Position numbers and translations under genes: made by a program
Notes under the pieces: model-generated
What the model was told of the DNA's origin: nothing
Databases searched by the model: none
The model's input: the letters and a program-made list of their open reading frames with translations, nothing else
Shown here: piece after piece, positions 36,674-49,050 of the stretch
Position numbering within the stretch: the stretch's first letter is position 1
How the letters are laid out: every line of letters begins with the position of its first letter
Origin: Metopolophium dirhodum
Lineage: Eukaryota > Arthropoda > Insecta > Hemiptera > Aphididae
Assembly (NCBI RefSeq): GCF_019925205.1
Contig: NC_083560.1
Coordinates: 43,508,270 to 43,572,269, forward strand
Direction of reading: 5' to 3'
Length of the DNA: 64,000 nt

Positions 36674-37099
36674 GAGGATGTCAGCGCACTATTCGTTCTC
36701 TCTCTCTGGCCCAAGCGCAACATTAACAAACGCATTTACGCAGTATCATTTTTTCTATGTTTTTAAGTAATTTTAAAAGTAAAATCACCCTTTTCAAAAA
36801 AGATAGAAAATAATATTTTTGAGGGAATGACATATCGATTTTATATTTTATTGTTATTTGACTTTCAAAATAAACAAAAAAATGTTGCACATTTAAATTA
36901 TGTTTAATTTTTTTTGGGATAATATTCAGGGAAATCGATAAGTCATTCTCTCAAAAATATTGTTCTCCATCTTTTTTGTAATGGGTTATTTTACTCTAAG
37001 ATTACTTAAAAACATAGAAAAACTGATTCTGCGTAAATGCGTTTTGTCTATGTTGAGCGTGGACTAGAGAGAGAAAACAAATAGTGCGCCGACATCCTT
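36674..37099. mobile_element. TTAA-flanked palindromic MITE, copy 2 (complete)
   Basis: It is flanked by TTAA at 36670-36673 and 37100-37103. Termini gaggatgtcagcgcacta and the complement of tagtgcgccgacatcctt pair, and pairing continues over nearly the whole 426 bp (for example aaaaagatagaaaataata with tattgttctccatcttttt). It is the same family as 11668-12095. TTAA duplication suggests a piggyBac-type transposase acting in trans (inferred). Confidence 0.8.
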
Positions 37100-37103
37100 T
37101 TAA

Positions 37104-38491
37104 GTTAGCCACTAGCCAGTAGCGTACGCAGGATTTTAGTTCAGTTAGGGTTTTACCTGAGTAAACAGTTTATATAACATTTATAGTTAGTTAGTAGTTT
37201 AAAATGTAGTCTACATTTATACCTACAATTAAAGTAATTTTAAACTCGAGATTAGTTAAACGACTATTTAACTGATGATTGATAAAATGGCCCTAGAGTA
37301 ATTTTAAAAAGTGTGTTTCAAGCTCAGACAATAAGACATCATAAAAGTTGTGAAATATGCGCGTGTTTCAGTTTTGAAAACCAATAACTTGTTTTGTAAT
37401 TTTCATCATATTATATAAAATAAGGTAGGTATACAAAATATTTTATGAATATATTATTATAAAGTCACATAATAAAATAAGTATTAATTGCTATGGTCAT
37501 AAGAAAGGGATACAGGAGTTTTGGGACAAATGTATGGCTTGTAACATTAATATGTACATATAACCATTCTAATTAAATTTATCTAGTTAAAGATAATTTT
37601 TCCTGGGGATTTTATTTCAGGTCAACAATGAACTTATATTATAATATACGTTAAGGAAATTTTAACGGTGCGTGGCACAGCAAGTAGCTATACAGTTTGT
37701 TCAAAGAAACATTGCAGAAAAAATTTTAAAAATTACACAGTAATGAGATGAGTTTCCATCGGTTCCTGAAAGTATACTAATTTTTTTTGCACATCGTCTA
37801 TTTATGTGGTATATCACTCGTGCATTTGGAAATTATTCCGATTTTCTATGGATTTCCATATTTGTTCCTATTATAGGTGAACTGTGCTATAAATAGTGAT
37901 CCTGTTTCATTAATTTTATGTAATTGTATGTACATTATTGTTTTGAAGTTCTCCTACACAGTTTACACTATCTATTATCTTGCATTTTACACGTGGCTCC
38001 TCGGTAAAATTTGACATGACGCGTAAACGCGTCACCGACGTTACACATACAATTTTACCAATGATGCGTATATACTCGTCGCCGGCGTTGAATGTGTTAA
38101 GTATTGTGGTAAGCAAATTTGTTGGTTTTTTTCAGCACATAATGGATTTGATATCTGATCAAAAGGAATATTCGAAATCGATGAGACTGGTACAAATATT
38201 GATATATTATATTATATTTATAGGTATCATTATATGCATCAGTATAGGTACTTGTAAATAACTTAGATTGGTCCGGATTATTTTGAATTTAATTGTTTAT
38301 TTAACCGCCAAACAACGTTTAGACCACACAATTAACGAATATAACGAATATTTTATTCATAAAAATATAATTAAATATTTATAACAAGTACCAAGGTATC
38401 AAATTATAATTATTTTTAATCAATGTTATAGGTACATATTATTTATACAATTTATACTTTTTATATTTTGAATTGACAAATTTTCATCAAC
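37104..38491. other. Intergenic with TE-end-like scraps
   Basis: A hAT-like left-end phrase (cagtagcgtacgcagg) is at ~37125 with no right partner. At 37990-38101 is a CpG-rich patch with a perfect hairpin gacgcgt-aa-acgcgtc (38018-38033), ending in gccggcgttgaatgtgttaa. This could be the end of a TTAA-targeting element. The short frames over this patch have no domain. Confidence 0.35.
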
Positions 38492-39972
38492 TTTTAGATT
38501 CTGAGCGAAGCGATGAAAGTATTGATTCTACAATGATGTGTGTTTTTGTTTTAATTTTTTTTTTTATTTTTGTGTCTGTCATCACCTTTTAGGACAGTAA
38601 AAGTGCTTGGATTTTCTTCAATAGTAACTTTTCTGATAGGAAAGTGAATCTAGTTGGTACTTTGGGGGGTCAAAAGTAAAAATTTCCCAGTAGTTTCCAC
38701 AAGCGACGTGAAAAACAAAAGAAAAATTAAGGAAAAACGGGAATTTTTACGCAAAATCTGTTTTCGAGAAAATCGATTTTGGTTTTTGGTGTAACTCTAA
38801 AACAAATGACCGTAGGGACATGAAATTTTGACTGAATGTTTATATAAGCATTTTCTATACACCATAAAATTTACAAAATATTTTGACTCTTTTTGAGCTG
38901 TTTACGGCCATTGTCAGTTTTCAATTTTTTTAGTTTTTTTTTCTATAAATATCAATAAAATTTTATCTGTTGATTAAAAAAGCTTGAAAATTTAATAGAA
39001 GGCTCCTAGGTTATTGTTTCAAAGGCAGATGAAAAAAATTAAAAATCCTTAGTCACAGTTTTTAATTATAAGCATTTAAAGTTCAAATTTTGACAAAATA
39101 CGGAAAAATCACGAAAAATAGCAAATTATTTTGAGTTGAGAATTCATAAAAAATTTTCTTTTTAAATCTAAGATTTGAAAATGTAATATAAGATTACTCA
39201 TAAGTTTGTCTACCTTTATCAAAAAAAAAAATGTCTAGAAGAAACTTAAATCAAATTTTTATGAGCGTCTGAAATTTATATTTTTACAACATTTGATATT
39301 TACTCGATTTCTCATGTAACAATAATTTTCTTATTTTATTGTAATTAAAAAACGAATGACTGTAGATACTTGAAAATTTCATTGAATGTTTATATTAGCA
39401 TTTTCTATACACCATAAAATTTAGAAAATATTTTGACTCTTTTTGAGCTGTTTACGGACATTGTTAGTTTTCAATTTTTTTAGTTTTTTTTTCTATAAAT
39501 ATCAATAAATTTTTATTTGTTGGGTAAAAAGCGTGAAAATTTAATATAAGGCTCCTGATATATCGTTCTAATAGCAGTTGAAAAATATTAAAAATACATA
39601 GGCACAATTTTTTTTTATAAACATTTAAAGTTCAAATTTTGACAACATTTATCAAATTTATAATTTATTAATTATTTTGTGGTTAAAAATTTATAAATTT
39701 ATAAATTTATAAATTTTTAACTTTTATGGCTAAGGATTGAAAATTTAAAACAAGGCTCCACGTAAATAGGTTATATATAAATTACTTTATTCACAATAAT
39801 ATCATCAAATATACTTGGTAAAATCATAGGCTGACTGACCGTTTTCGCTCAGAATCGTTTTTCTTATACAATGATATTATGTCATTGAATTCAAATTTAA
39901 CAACATCCATTACAGTGACCCACTTGTAACCTACTGTACAGCAGAGCGACATCCATTTATCCACCTTTTTTT
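38492..39972 (-). repeat. Family A copy A7, full length
   Basis: It reads in reverse from ttttagattctgagcgaagc to ccatttatccacctttt. Two tandem monomers are evident. The landmark tgaatgttta occurs at 38833 and 39383, and ttttgagctgtttacgg at 38891 and 39441, each 550 bp apart. By eye it is very similar to A9 (60845-62312), suggesting recent activity. There is no conserved reading frame. Confidence 0.88.
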
Positions 39973-40278
39973 AATTGATTATAGTCAATAATAAATAATA
40001 AATGGCAACATTACACAGAAAACCGTACGTACCTAATCGTGTTGTTTTTGGGGTCATTTTGACAATCCATTGTTTGTCTAATTTGTATTCCAATAGTCAT
40101 TAGTCTGTAAAACCCGTGTGGACTATCGGTAAAATATAAAATTAAAACATTTAAACTGCACACGCGCTTGTTTGTTATCCTCGAATTTTCCCAACATTAT
40201 TATTTTATAATTATTAGCCTTAAGGCGCGTAGCAAGGGTGAAGCGACTGAGGCATTTGGGGCGTTAAACCTTGGCAAA

Positions 40279-41540
40279 TTTTAGATTCTGAGCAAAACGA
40301 TGAATGTATTGAATTTATACAATGATGTGTGTTTTTTTGTGTGTCTGTCATCACCTTTTAGGATAGTAAAAATGCTTAGATTTTCTTCAGCAGTGTCTTT
40401 TCTGATAGGAAAGTGAATCTAGTTGGTACTTTGGGTGATCAAAATTCCCAGTAGTTTTCAAAAACACCAAGAAAAACGAAAAAAATTAAGATGAAACGAG
40501 AATTTTCACGCAAAATAGGTTTTCAACAGCTTGTAGTTACGGTAATTTGTTTTAGAGTTATACCTAAAACCAAAATTGATTTTTGCAAAAACTGATTTTG
40601 CGTAAAAATTCTGGTTTTTTCTTAATTTTTTTTTTCCAGCGCAAAAACGATTTTGGTTTTGGGGGGTAACACTAAAACAAATGATTGTAGATGCATGAAT
40701 AATGCTCATTGCTCACTGAATGTTTATATTAGCACTTTCTATACACCATACAATTTTAAAAATATTTTAATACAAAGCTTCCAGTATATTGTTACAATAG
40801 CAGTTGAAAAATATTATAAAAAACATAGTCCCAACCTTTTTTATAAGCATTTAAAGTTCGAATTATGACAATAAGAAAAAAACACGAAAACGTGAAAATT
40901 ATTTTGAATTGAAAATTCATAAAAATATTTTATTGAAGAGCTAACATTAGCAATTTTAAAAGAAGGTTGCCAAAAAGTGTTTCCACCTCTATCAAAAAGA
41001 AAGAGTTCACCGAAATGTTACGCTATATTTATAAGCATGAAATATTTTGATTTTTATTAATTTTTTTTCAACGCCTCCGCTCACTGCTCAGAATCGTTTT
41101 TTGAATACGATGATAAATAATATATTATCATTGAATATAAATATAGCTCATCCATTACAACGATATTCTTGACAGCTACTGTTTAGCAAAGTGGTACCCG
41201 CTATTGTCTACCTTTTATTTATATATTTTTATTTTTGTTGTGTCTTTGTACACGATAAGTAGTCGAAATAATGCTTTGATTTTCAACATCAGTATATTGT
41301 TTGATGGGAAAGTGATCTAATTGGTGCATTCGGGAGATCAAAATTCAAAACCGTTGGGAAAAACAAAAAAAAATTAAAGAAAAACCAGAATTCTTACGCA
41401 AAATCGGTTTTCGACAAAATCGATTTTGGTTTTAGGTAGGTATAACTCTAAAACAAATTACTGTAATTACAAGCTTTCAAAATATTTTGACCTGTTTTTA
41501 CATGTTTACAGATATTTTTGGTTTCCAATTTTTTTCCAAC
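40279..41540 (-). repeat. Family A copy A8 and adjoining partial copy
   Basis: A diverged reverse copy runs from ttttagattctgagcaaaac to tagcaaagtggtacccgc (~41216). A second partial reverse copy (gtgtctttgtacacgat ... tttttacatgtttacagata) follows immediately. Both are older than A7. Confidence 0.65.
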
Positions 41541-42578
41541 TTGCAACAGGCGCCAGATGAGCTTCTTAGGGCTTCTTTCTTAGCTCTCTTAGCCTATGTC
41601 GAAATTAGACAATTTTTTCCCAAAATGTATATATAACATATCAAAAATCGGTGACGTATATGGCAACCCTATAATATACAGCCATATAGGACACAATTTT
41701 TCAAACACTACAAACAATTATAAAAACTATATATACATTTTAAAATTATATTGAAATATTTCTTCCTCAAATGTTAAAACTTTGCGAGTAAAAATAATTT
41801 TTTTATGCAAAAACCACAGGTATAACGTATAAATGTATAATACTATAATATCATACTTCGAAGTTGGAATAGGTAATGTATTTATGTATACAGATTTATA
41901 TAATCTCTAATAGTCTAATATATAATATTATTATAAACGGTAGAAATGGCAATTTATTGTCTAAATTAAGGTTCAGTGTGTATAAATAATGTATAGGTAC
42001 AAGTGTATAGCAGGTGCAAATACGGGTTACCTATATAAACATAAAATTTTGTTCGGTCAAAAATAGAAAATTTTCACATTGAATAATGGTATAAAATTAA
42101 AAATCATATACCCAAGTGTCAAATAAAAAAAAAAATAATTATCGCTTAGTTTTTTAAAAAAAAATAACATTATGATTATGACGTGTTTATTACTTGAGTA
42201 ATACATTATACAGGTAGGTACATCTGAACATGTTACGTTTATTAGTCGATTTAATATTAATTAATTTGTTTATGTTATTTTATTTTATATTCGTACGATT
42301 ATAGTGTATGAGTATGATAGACACCAGGAAGTGGAAGCCACTATTTCTAACCATAATTGTATACCATTAAATTATTGTACAATTTCCTTCATTACTGTGT
42401 TACATTTCTGTGTAACGAAAATCTCGCTTGATGATACGACTGACTAAAGGTCGTATTAAATTCAATAAATAATTATTTTCGTGAAATCAAGTGGTATTTC
42501 AAAAAACCTTAGAACATACCATGATTTTTTACATGACACGCTTGAAAGCATATATTATATCAAATAGAGTTGATTTAT
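41541..42578. other. Intergenic, nothing recognised
   Basis: AT-rich sequence without recognised genes or repeat boundaries. Confidence 0.4.
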
Positions 42579-42591
42579 AATTAAATAATTT

Positions 42592-42891
42592 GGGGGGACG
42601 AGGTGGCCGAGTGGTCTAACGCGACGGATTCGGCACAGCCGGTCCGAGTTCGATCCTCGACCACTGGGCGGCATTTTTCTCCGTGCAAGTCACGGTGTCC
42701 GGAGAACAAGTGCCGCCATCCCCCCACCCCGGGGCACGGCAGAAACCTACGGGTGCCCCATTAGAAATTCTGCCAAACACAACACACACGTGTACCAACC
42801 TACCCAATATAAAACCTACCAAACCTTCCAAATATAAAAACCTACAGTGCCCTCCCCACACCCAATGGCCTATGTTGCCGCGGGTTACCCA

Positions 42892-42930
<39 letters not shown>
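42592..42930 (+). mobile_element. tRNA-derived SINE, young insertion
   Basis: The head resembles a serine/leucine-type tRNA: A-box tggccgagtggt (42604-42615) and B-box agttcgatcct (42647-42657), an internal pol III promoter. A GC-rich body of ~240 bp follows (ggtgtccggagaacaagtgc, ccccggggcacggcag, cctatgttgccgcgggtt), then an unbroken tail of about 37 A. A perfect 13-bp target duplication aattaaataattt flanks it (42579-42591 and 42929-42941, sharing As with the tail). The clean tail and duplication imply a recent LINE-mediated insertion. The reading frames across it on both strands are fortuitous. Confidence 0.92.
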
Positions 42931-42932
<2 letters not shown>

Positions 42933-43179
42933 AAATAATTTACTGGTTTGTTTAAAATACTATTTGAATTCATATAAAATATTTTGTACATTGATATTTA
43001 AATGTTTTATTTATTTTAAATTGTGACTATTTCAATACCCAGTCAACTACTCAGAACTCGCCTCGTCCTCTAGGACCTATGCATTTTAATGATTATGGAT
43101 CAAATACGATGAAAATAGTTAGACTAGTTCCAATCACTAAACATAATGTCACCCACAAAGTCCAGGTGTATTTTAAATT

Positions 43180-44070
43180 TGGAAAATGTTGTCAAAAATC
43201 AAACTTTAAATGTTAATAAAAAAATGTGCCTATGTATTTTTAATATTCTTCAACTGCTATTCAAGCAATATATCAGGATCCTTGTATTCAATTTTGACAC
43301 TTTTTGGCTCAACAAATACAACTTTATTAATATTTACGGAAAAAAAAATTTGAAATTGAAATTGTTCGTAAACAGCTCAAAACGATTTAAAATTGTATGG
43401 TGTATAGAAAATTAGGACATTAATATTCAGTGAAGTTTTCATTTATCTACACTTATTCGTTTTTGAATTAATACAAAATAAGAAAATGGCTAGGGCCTAC
43501 TTGAGAAATCGAGATATATCCAATGTGAACTTCAAACGCTCATAAAAATGTAACTTGACTTTCTTATGGACTTAGTTTTTCGATAAAAGTAGACAAACTT
43601 ATGAGGAATCTTGTATTACTTTTTAAAATCTTAGATTTAAAAAGAAAAATTGTATGAATTTCTAACTCGAAATATTTGCACATTTTCGTGATTTTTACGC
43701 TTTTTGTCAAAATTCGAACATTAAATGCTTATAAAAAAATATTTTGACTATTTTGAATATTTTTCAAATGTCATTGTAACAATATATTAGGAACCTTGTA
43801 TTAAATTTTCAAACTTTTTTACAAAACAAATAAAATATTATTGACATTCAAACCAAAAAAACTAAAAAAATTGAAAATTGATACTGTCTGTAAAAAGCTA
43901 AAAACAAGTAAAAATATTTTGAATATTTTATGGTGTTTAGCAAATGCTAATATAAATGTTTAGTAGAAATTTAATGTATTTACGGTTATTTGTTTTAGAG
44001 TTACGACAAAAACAAAAATTTGTAACCTACTGTACAGCAGAGCAGCACCCACTTGCCACACCTTTATTAA
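43180..44070 (+). repeat. Family A copy A12 with an inverted terminal piece
   Basis: From 'gttgtcaaaaatcaaac' to 'gttttagagttacgac' the copy reads in + orientation. The last ~50 bp (gtaacctactgtacagcagagcagcacccac) is the family A left end in reverse orientation. An inversion or two joined fragments would explain it. Confidence 0.6.
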
Positions 44071-44378
44071 CTTGGGTAGGTACTATATTTTTTTATCTAT
44101 TTTCCTATTTTATATTTATATGGTTATGTAATGAACAACAATATTTAGCGTACTTAACAATTGTTATTAAATAATATGATATAAAAATACAAAAAATGTA
44201 TAATTATATTAAATGTATTTAAAGCACAACAATACATTATGTTAAAGTACATATTATTATCATATTGTGTTACATAATTATTGATCACTAAATAGTATAA
44301 ATAATTCTAATAATTCATAGAATAATTAAAAATTTGGAATATTAGAGCATAATCATTGAAAGATTATAGTGTTGGTAA

Positions 44379-44945
44379 GGATATTTTTTTAACGTATTAT
44401 TATTTGATTTACAGGTCACATCCCCGTAATACGGATATTTTTTTAACGTATTATTATTTTGGTTACAGGTCACATCCCCGTAATACATATCCCCGTAAGA
44501 CATTTTCCCGTTACCGTTTCCCCGTCCGATATTTCCCCGTCAAGTTATTTTCCCGTTTGATATTTCCCCGTAAAAAATAAAATTTTAATTTTTAATTTTT
44601 TTTATAATTCCACAGGTATAAAAATAAAAATGTTGTTTAATAATAATAATTATAAAAAATATGTATATAAAAATGTTAATGTTTTGATAGTAAAAATGTT
44701 TCCATAATCAACGGTTAATCATCGATGATTATCGACAAACTGTTCAATTATTTCAATTTGATTGTTAGATTTGGTCATGTGTACTGGGTACTGATCTTAT
44801 TATCTTTATGGGTACAAGTGTAAACTATTTTATAAAAACAATAAGAATATTTATAGCTTAAGCAACAAAGTTAAATAGTTTGTTCATATACCGGGTGCAA
44901 TTATAAGATATATACGTATTTACAGTATGGACTTTTTTTACGGGG
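44379..44945. repeat. 54-bp tandem duplication and phased CCCCGT array
   Basis: Two adjacent 54-bp copies (44379-44432 and 44433-44486; ggatatttttttaacgtatt ... ggtcacatccccgtaatac) lead into an array. C/TCCCGT occurs at 44422, 44476, 44491, 44506, 44520, 44535, 44551 and 44566, so after the first step the spacing is 14-16 bp. Most units read atttccccgt. A single inverted copy (acggggaaatg) lies at 44940. Phased one-sided repeats plus an inverted distal copy would suit subterminal transposase-binding sites of a DNA transposon. That role is inferred. Confidence 0.6.
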
Positions 44946-44992
44946 AAATGTATTTCATTGGCAGATCATGAATCATTATTTCAGGGGTTATT

Positions 44993-45127
44993 ACTTTTGA
45001 GCGCCCAAAGTACCAACTAGATTCACCTTCCTATCAGAAAAGATACTGTAGAAGAGAATTCAAGCACTTTTCCTGTCCTAAAAAGTGATGACGGACACAA
45101 AAAAAAAAATTTTAAAAAAAATATAAA
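44993..45127 (+). repeat. Family A right-end fragment
   Basis: It matches the segment 'ccaaagtaccaactagattc ... tcctatcagaaaag ... ctgtcctaaaa.gtgatgac' of full family A copies, truncated on both sides. Confidence 0.7.
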
Positions 45128-45895
45128 ACTTTCCCGGTTAGCCGCTGCTCAAAAATAATTTCATTTTATTATATATTTATAATAAAATCGGTATAAACTA
45201 TAAATATAAAAAATAATTATTTTGTATTATCGTATCATATTAAACGTGGGTGTGAAAAATTGTTTATATTAGCGTAAATATATTATTTCTACGTTTTTAT
45301 TTGAAATAATTCACTGGAACATAAACATTCACATAATATTATGATTTATGATGTATGTTGACGCGAATGTTGAGACTTTATTTGGAATAAGTCATTTCTT
45401 ACAAAATGTTATGTCTAGGAGAGTAGTGAGTTCTTAACTTCTATAATTATTGATGATGTTTGAAATTATTTATTATGTTTTCTATTTTGTATTTTCCCAA
45501 ACGCAATTTAAACAATAAAATAAAAATATTTTTGCATTAAATAATATTTTGTATTATCGGACCAGTGATCATGCCGGATATACATTTGATTTTAATAACT
45601 TTGTTTTAATTCCGAGACCCACTCAATGTGGTTTTAGTCCAGTAGTGGCTCGTGAGTAAATCCTGGGGGTACTTTAATATTAGCATCTAAAATAAAGGAG
45701 GCTAAAGCATACCGTGTTTTAAGGAGTAGTGTTTAGGCATTTACTATTACATGTACATTTTGGCTGTGTGAATGTGTGAGAAGTAAATGAACATTAGTGT
45801 GTATATCCGTTATTCCGTTATCGCACTTTTCACAAATTTGAATTCTCTGATTTACGATAATTATCAAAATAAACTATCTTTAATGATTAAATCTT

Positions 45896-47667
45896 TGTAT
45901 TATTTTGAGTTAGAAATTTATAAAAAATTTTATATTTAGGTATATCTAAGATTTAACCATTTAATACAAGATTCCTCAGAATTTTGTCTACCTGTATCAA
46001 ACAAAAAATGTCAACCGTAAAGTTAAATTAAATTTTTATGAGAGTTTGAAATTCAATTTTGATCAGATATTCACTTGATTTCTCGTGAAACGATTTCCTT
46101 ATTTTAGGTTATAATTCAAAAACGAATTACCGTAGATACATGAAATTTATACTAAATGTTTATTTTATCGTTTTATATAGTTGATAAAACTTTCAAAATA
46201 TTTTAATTCGTTTTGAGCTGTTAACGGGCATTTTAAATTTTAAATTTTTTTAGCTAGTCATTAAATAAATATCAATATAATTTTATTCGTTGGGTCATAT
46301 TATAAAGCTTGAAAATTAAACATAAGGCTCCTTACACATTATTACTATATTAGTTTTAATATTAAAAATACATAAAATGGAAGAATTTTTTATAAAATTT
46401 ATTGAAAATGTACAAACTATTTTTTGTTGATAATCTACATAGTATTCAATTTTTATAGTTAGGGATTGAAAATGTTAAATAAGGTAGTTCATTATGTAAC
46501 GAAAATCTATAAAATAATTTATAAACACAGGTTTTTTTCGTAGTTTAAGTTCAAATTTTGACGAAATAACATATTAAAAATTAAAATTAAGAATAACGAT
46601 TTTAGTTATTTTGTTGTAATTTAAAAATATTATTCGTGGGTACTTAAAAAACTGAGCAGGGCTCAAAATGTATTGATTTTACAATGATGTGTGTTTTTTT
46701 TAAATGACATCGACTTTGTGGTGGTAAAACTGCTTCAATTTTCTTCAACAGTATGGGTTGGTGCATACGGGAGGGCAAAATTTGAAATTTTTGATTTTGG
46801 TTTTTGGTGTAATTTTAACACAAATTAGAGTAGATACATGACATTTTCTCCCTCTAGTTCTCGATACCACAAAAAAAAAGATACATGACATTTTCGCTGA
46901 ATGTTTATACTCGTATTTTTTATACACAATAAAATTTTGAAATTATTTTGACTCGATTTGAGCTGTTTACGGACATTTTCAATTTTCTTTTTTTTTAGTT
47001 TTTTTTCAATAAATATCATTAAAATTTTATTCGTTGGGTCAAAAAGCTTGACAATTTAATACAAGGCTCCTGATATATTGTTACTTTAGCAGTTGAAAAA
47101 TATTAAAAGTACAAAGGCACAATTTTTTTTATAAACATTTAAAATTCAAATTTAAAATGTAATAATTATTTTTTAGTTCAAAGTTTATAAAATCTTCAAT
47201 TTTTATTGCTAAGGATTGAAAATTTAAAACAAGGTTCTACGTAAGTAAGTTATTCTGTAACCAAAAATCTCAAAAATATAAAAATACAGTTTTTTTTATA
47301 GTTATTTGTTCAAATTTATGAATGAATCAGGAAATTACATATTAAATAACCAAGAATAACGATTTTAGTTATTTTGTTTTAATTTCATAATATTCATTCA
47401 ACTTACCGGCAACCGTATTAATAACTAAAATATAGTTAAACTATTATAACTATTATAAGCTACTATAATAGTAGTTAAACCATTAATAACAATATAAATA
47501 ATTATTATAATATAAAATATCCACACTGACAAACCGTCACTGCTCAGAATCGTTGTTCGTATACAATGATATTATATAAATGAATTCAAATGTAATAGCA
47601 TCCATTTTACAGTGACCCACTTGTAACCTACTGTACAGCAGAGCGAAATCCACTTACCCACCTTTTC
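45896..47667 (-). repeat. Two diverged family A copies in reverse orientation
   Basis: 45896-46630 is a partial copy (gagttagaaatttataaaaa ... tagttattttgttgtaattt). 46665-47667 is a longer copy from gtattgattttacaatgatg to agcgaaatccacttacccacc. Both are strongly diverged, and the second ends with an intact left-end motif ctactgtacagcagagcg. Confidence 0.65.
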
Positions 47668-49050
47668 TATTTATAATCTGTGTTTTAATTAAATTTGTTA
47701 TGTTTTTATATTTTTATTTCAAACTGTTATATTATTAAAAAAATAAGCATTTTTTAAAAACAAATATTGAACTGTCAATCTTTATATAAATTAGGATAAC
47801 CATTTAAGATATATTGTAAGGCCATTGTTCGAGGCATGAGAACTTACTGATAAATAATTTAGTTTTTAATTTTTGTGATCATTAATATAATTAATACTCG
47901 ATAAGTACTTTATTTTTTAATATAAAATATCAAAATCGCTTTGATTAATATAATGGTTATGTAATATACCTGGGCAACAATACTATTCAATTACTCAATA
48001 GTTTTGAAAACATAATAAATTAATTTTTCGTTATAAATCATGCGTGTTTCAACACATTTATCAAAATAAATAATAATTAATAAAAATCCAATCATAATTT
48101 TATGTGTTGTACAAAAATAATAAATAAGGCTTAACTAGTTAACTATTATAGGTATAAATAATATTCTGCTAATGTTAGAACTATACAAGATTAATACATT
48201 TACTATTTATATGTATATATAGGTACCATACAAATATACAGTCATAATAATATATGTCTTAATGTTAAGTCATAGCTCATATAGATTTAATTTTAAATAA
48301 AACCATAAATCTAATATTTTCGTAAATTATTCAAATAATTATAACCATAATAAATTAATAAAGTTGCATAAATATGTTTTAACTATTAAGTTTGGTGGTA
48401 CATGAAAACTCATTGCATACAACATATTGGTAAACATATTATGCTGTTTATTGGTTTGACAGGTATGTATTTTGGATTTTATGTGCATATAGCTCATGAT
48501 TATTATTAGGTAAGCACTATATTTCAATTAATATCGTATAATGTACGTACCTATATGCAATTTAGATGTATGGACATCTAATGTAAAACATAAAGTTGCC
48601 TATTGATTTATTAGCATTGTCCATTTGCTATATTTTGCTTAGTGTTTTTGTTTATATGAATTAGATAAATTAACTTGTATGCATGTTGCATGTATTAAAC
48701 ATGGATATTAATTAATATTATTATATTATATGAAAATAAAACAAATTTAAATTTAATTGAACCGCGTTTATTCAAAATTCAAATTCGGACGCAGATATTA
48801 TTTTTCCATGATAATGATATAAATTATCGTAGTTCTTTTCACCGTCTAGTCCACGATATTTTAAGGTCTGATTAGAGATTACTCTGATAAAGAATTTAAG
48901 ATTCAACAGCCTGCTTCAAATAATCAAATTAGTAAATAGTAATTGCTGCCGGCTGCCGACTACTACTTCTGAGGAGCGAGTTCTTCAATTTTTGGTTTGT
49001 ACTTTCTAGTTTTTTTCGAACTTTCAATTCGGTCTTGAGCTTCTGTTGCG
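47668..49050. other. Intergenic, nothing recognised
   Basis: AT-rich sequence becoming slightly GC-richer from ~48930 towards the RPC5-like remnant, possibly its old 5' region. The - strand frame at 48929-49276 overlaps the + strand RPC5 exon and is a shadow. Confidence 0.4.

Noticed and set aside
38492..39972. Family A as a Helitron (3' end reads ...CTAA)
   Set aside because: There is no consistent 5' TC, no stable 3' hairpin just before the end, and no A/T insertion pattern that I could establish.
42616..42895. Opposing 81- and 70-codon frames
   Set aside because: Both lie entirely within the SINE body.
44356..44580. 74-codon frame with repeated peptide YRSHPRNT
   Set aside because: The repeat is a translation of the 54-bp duplication and CCCCGT array, not a protein repeat.
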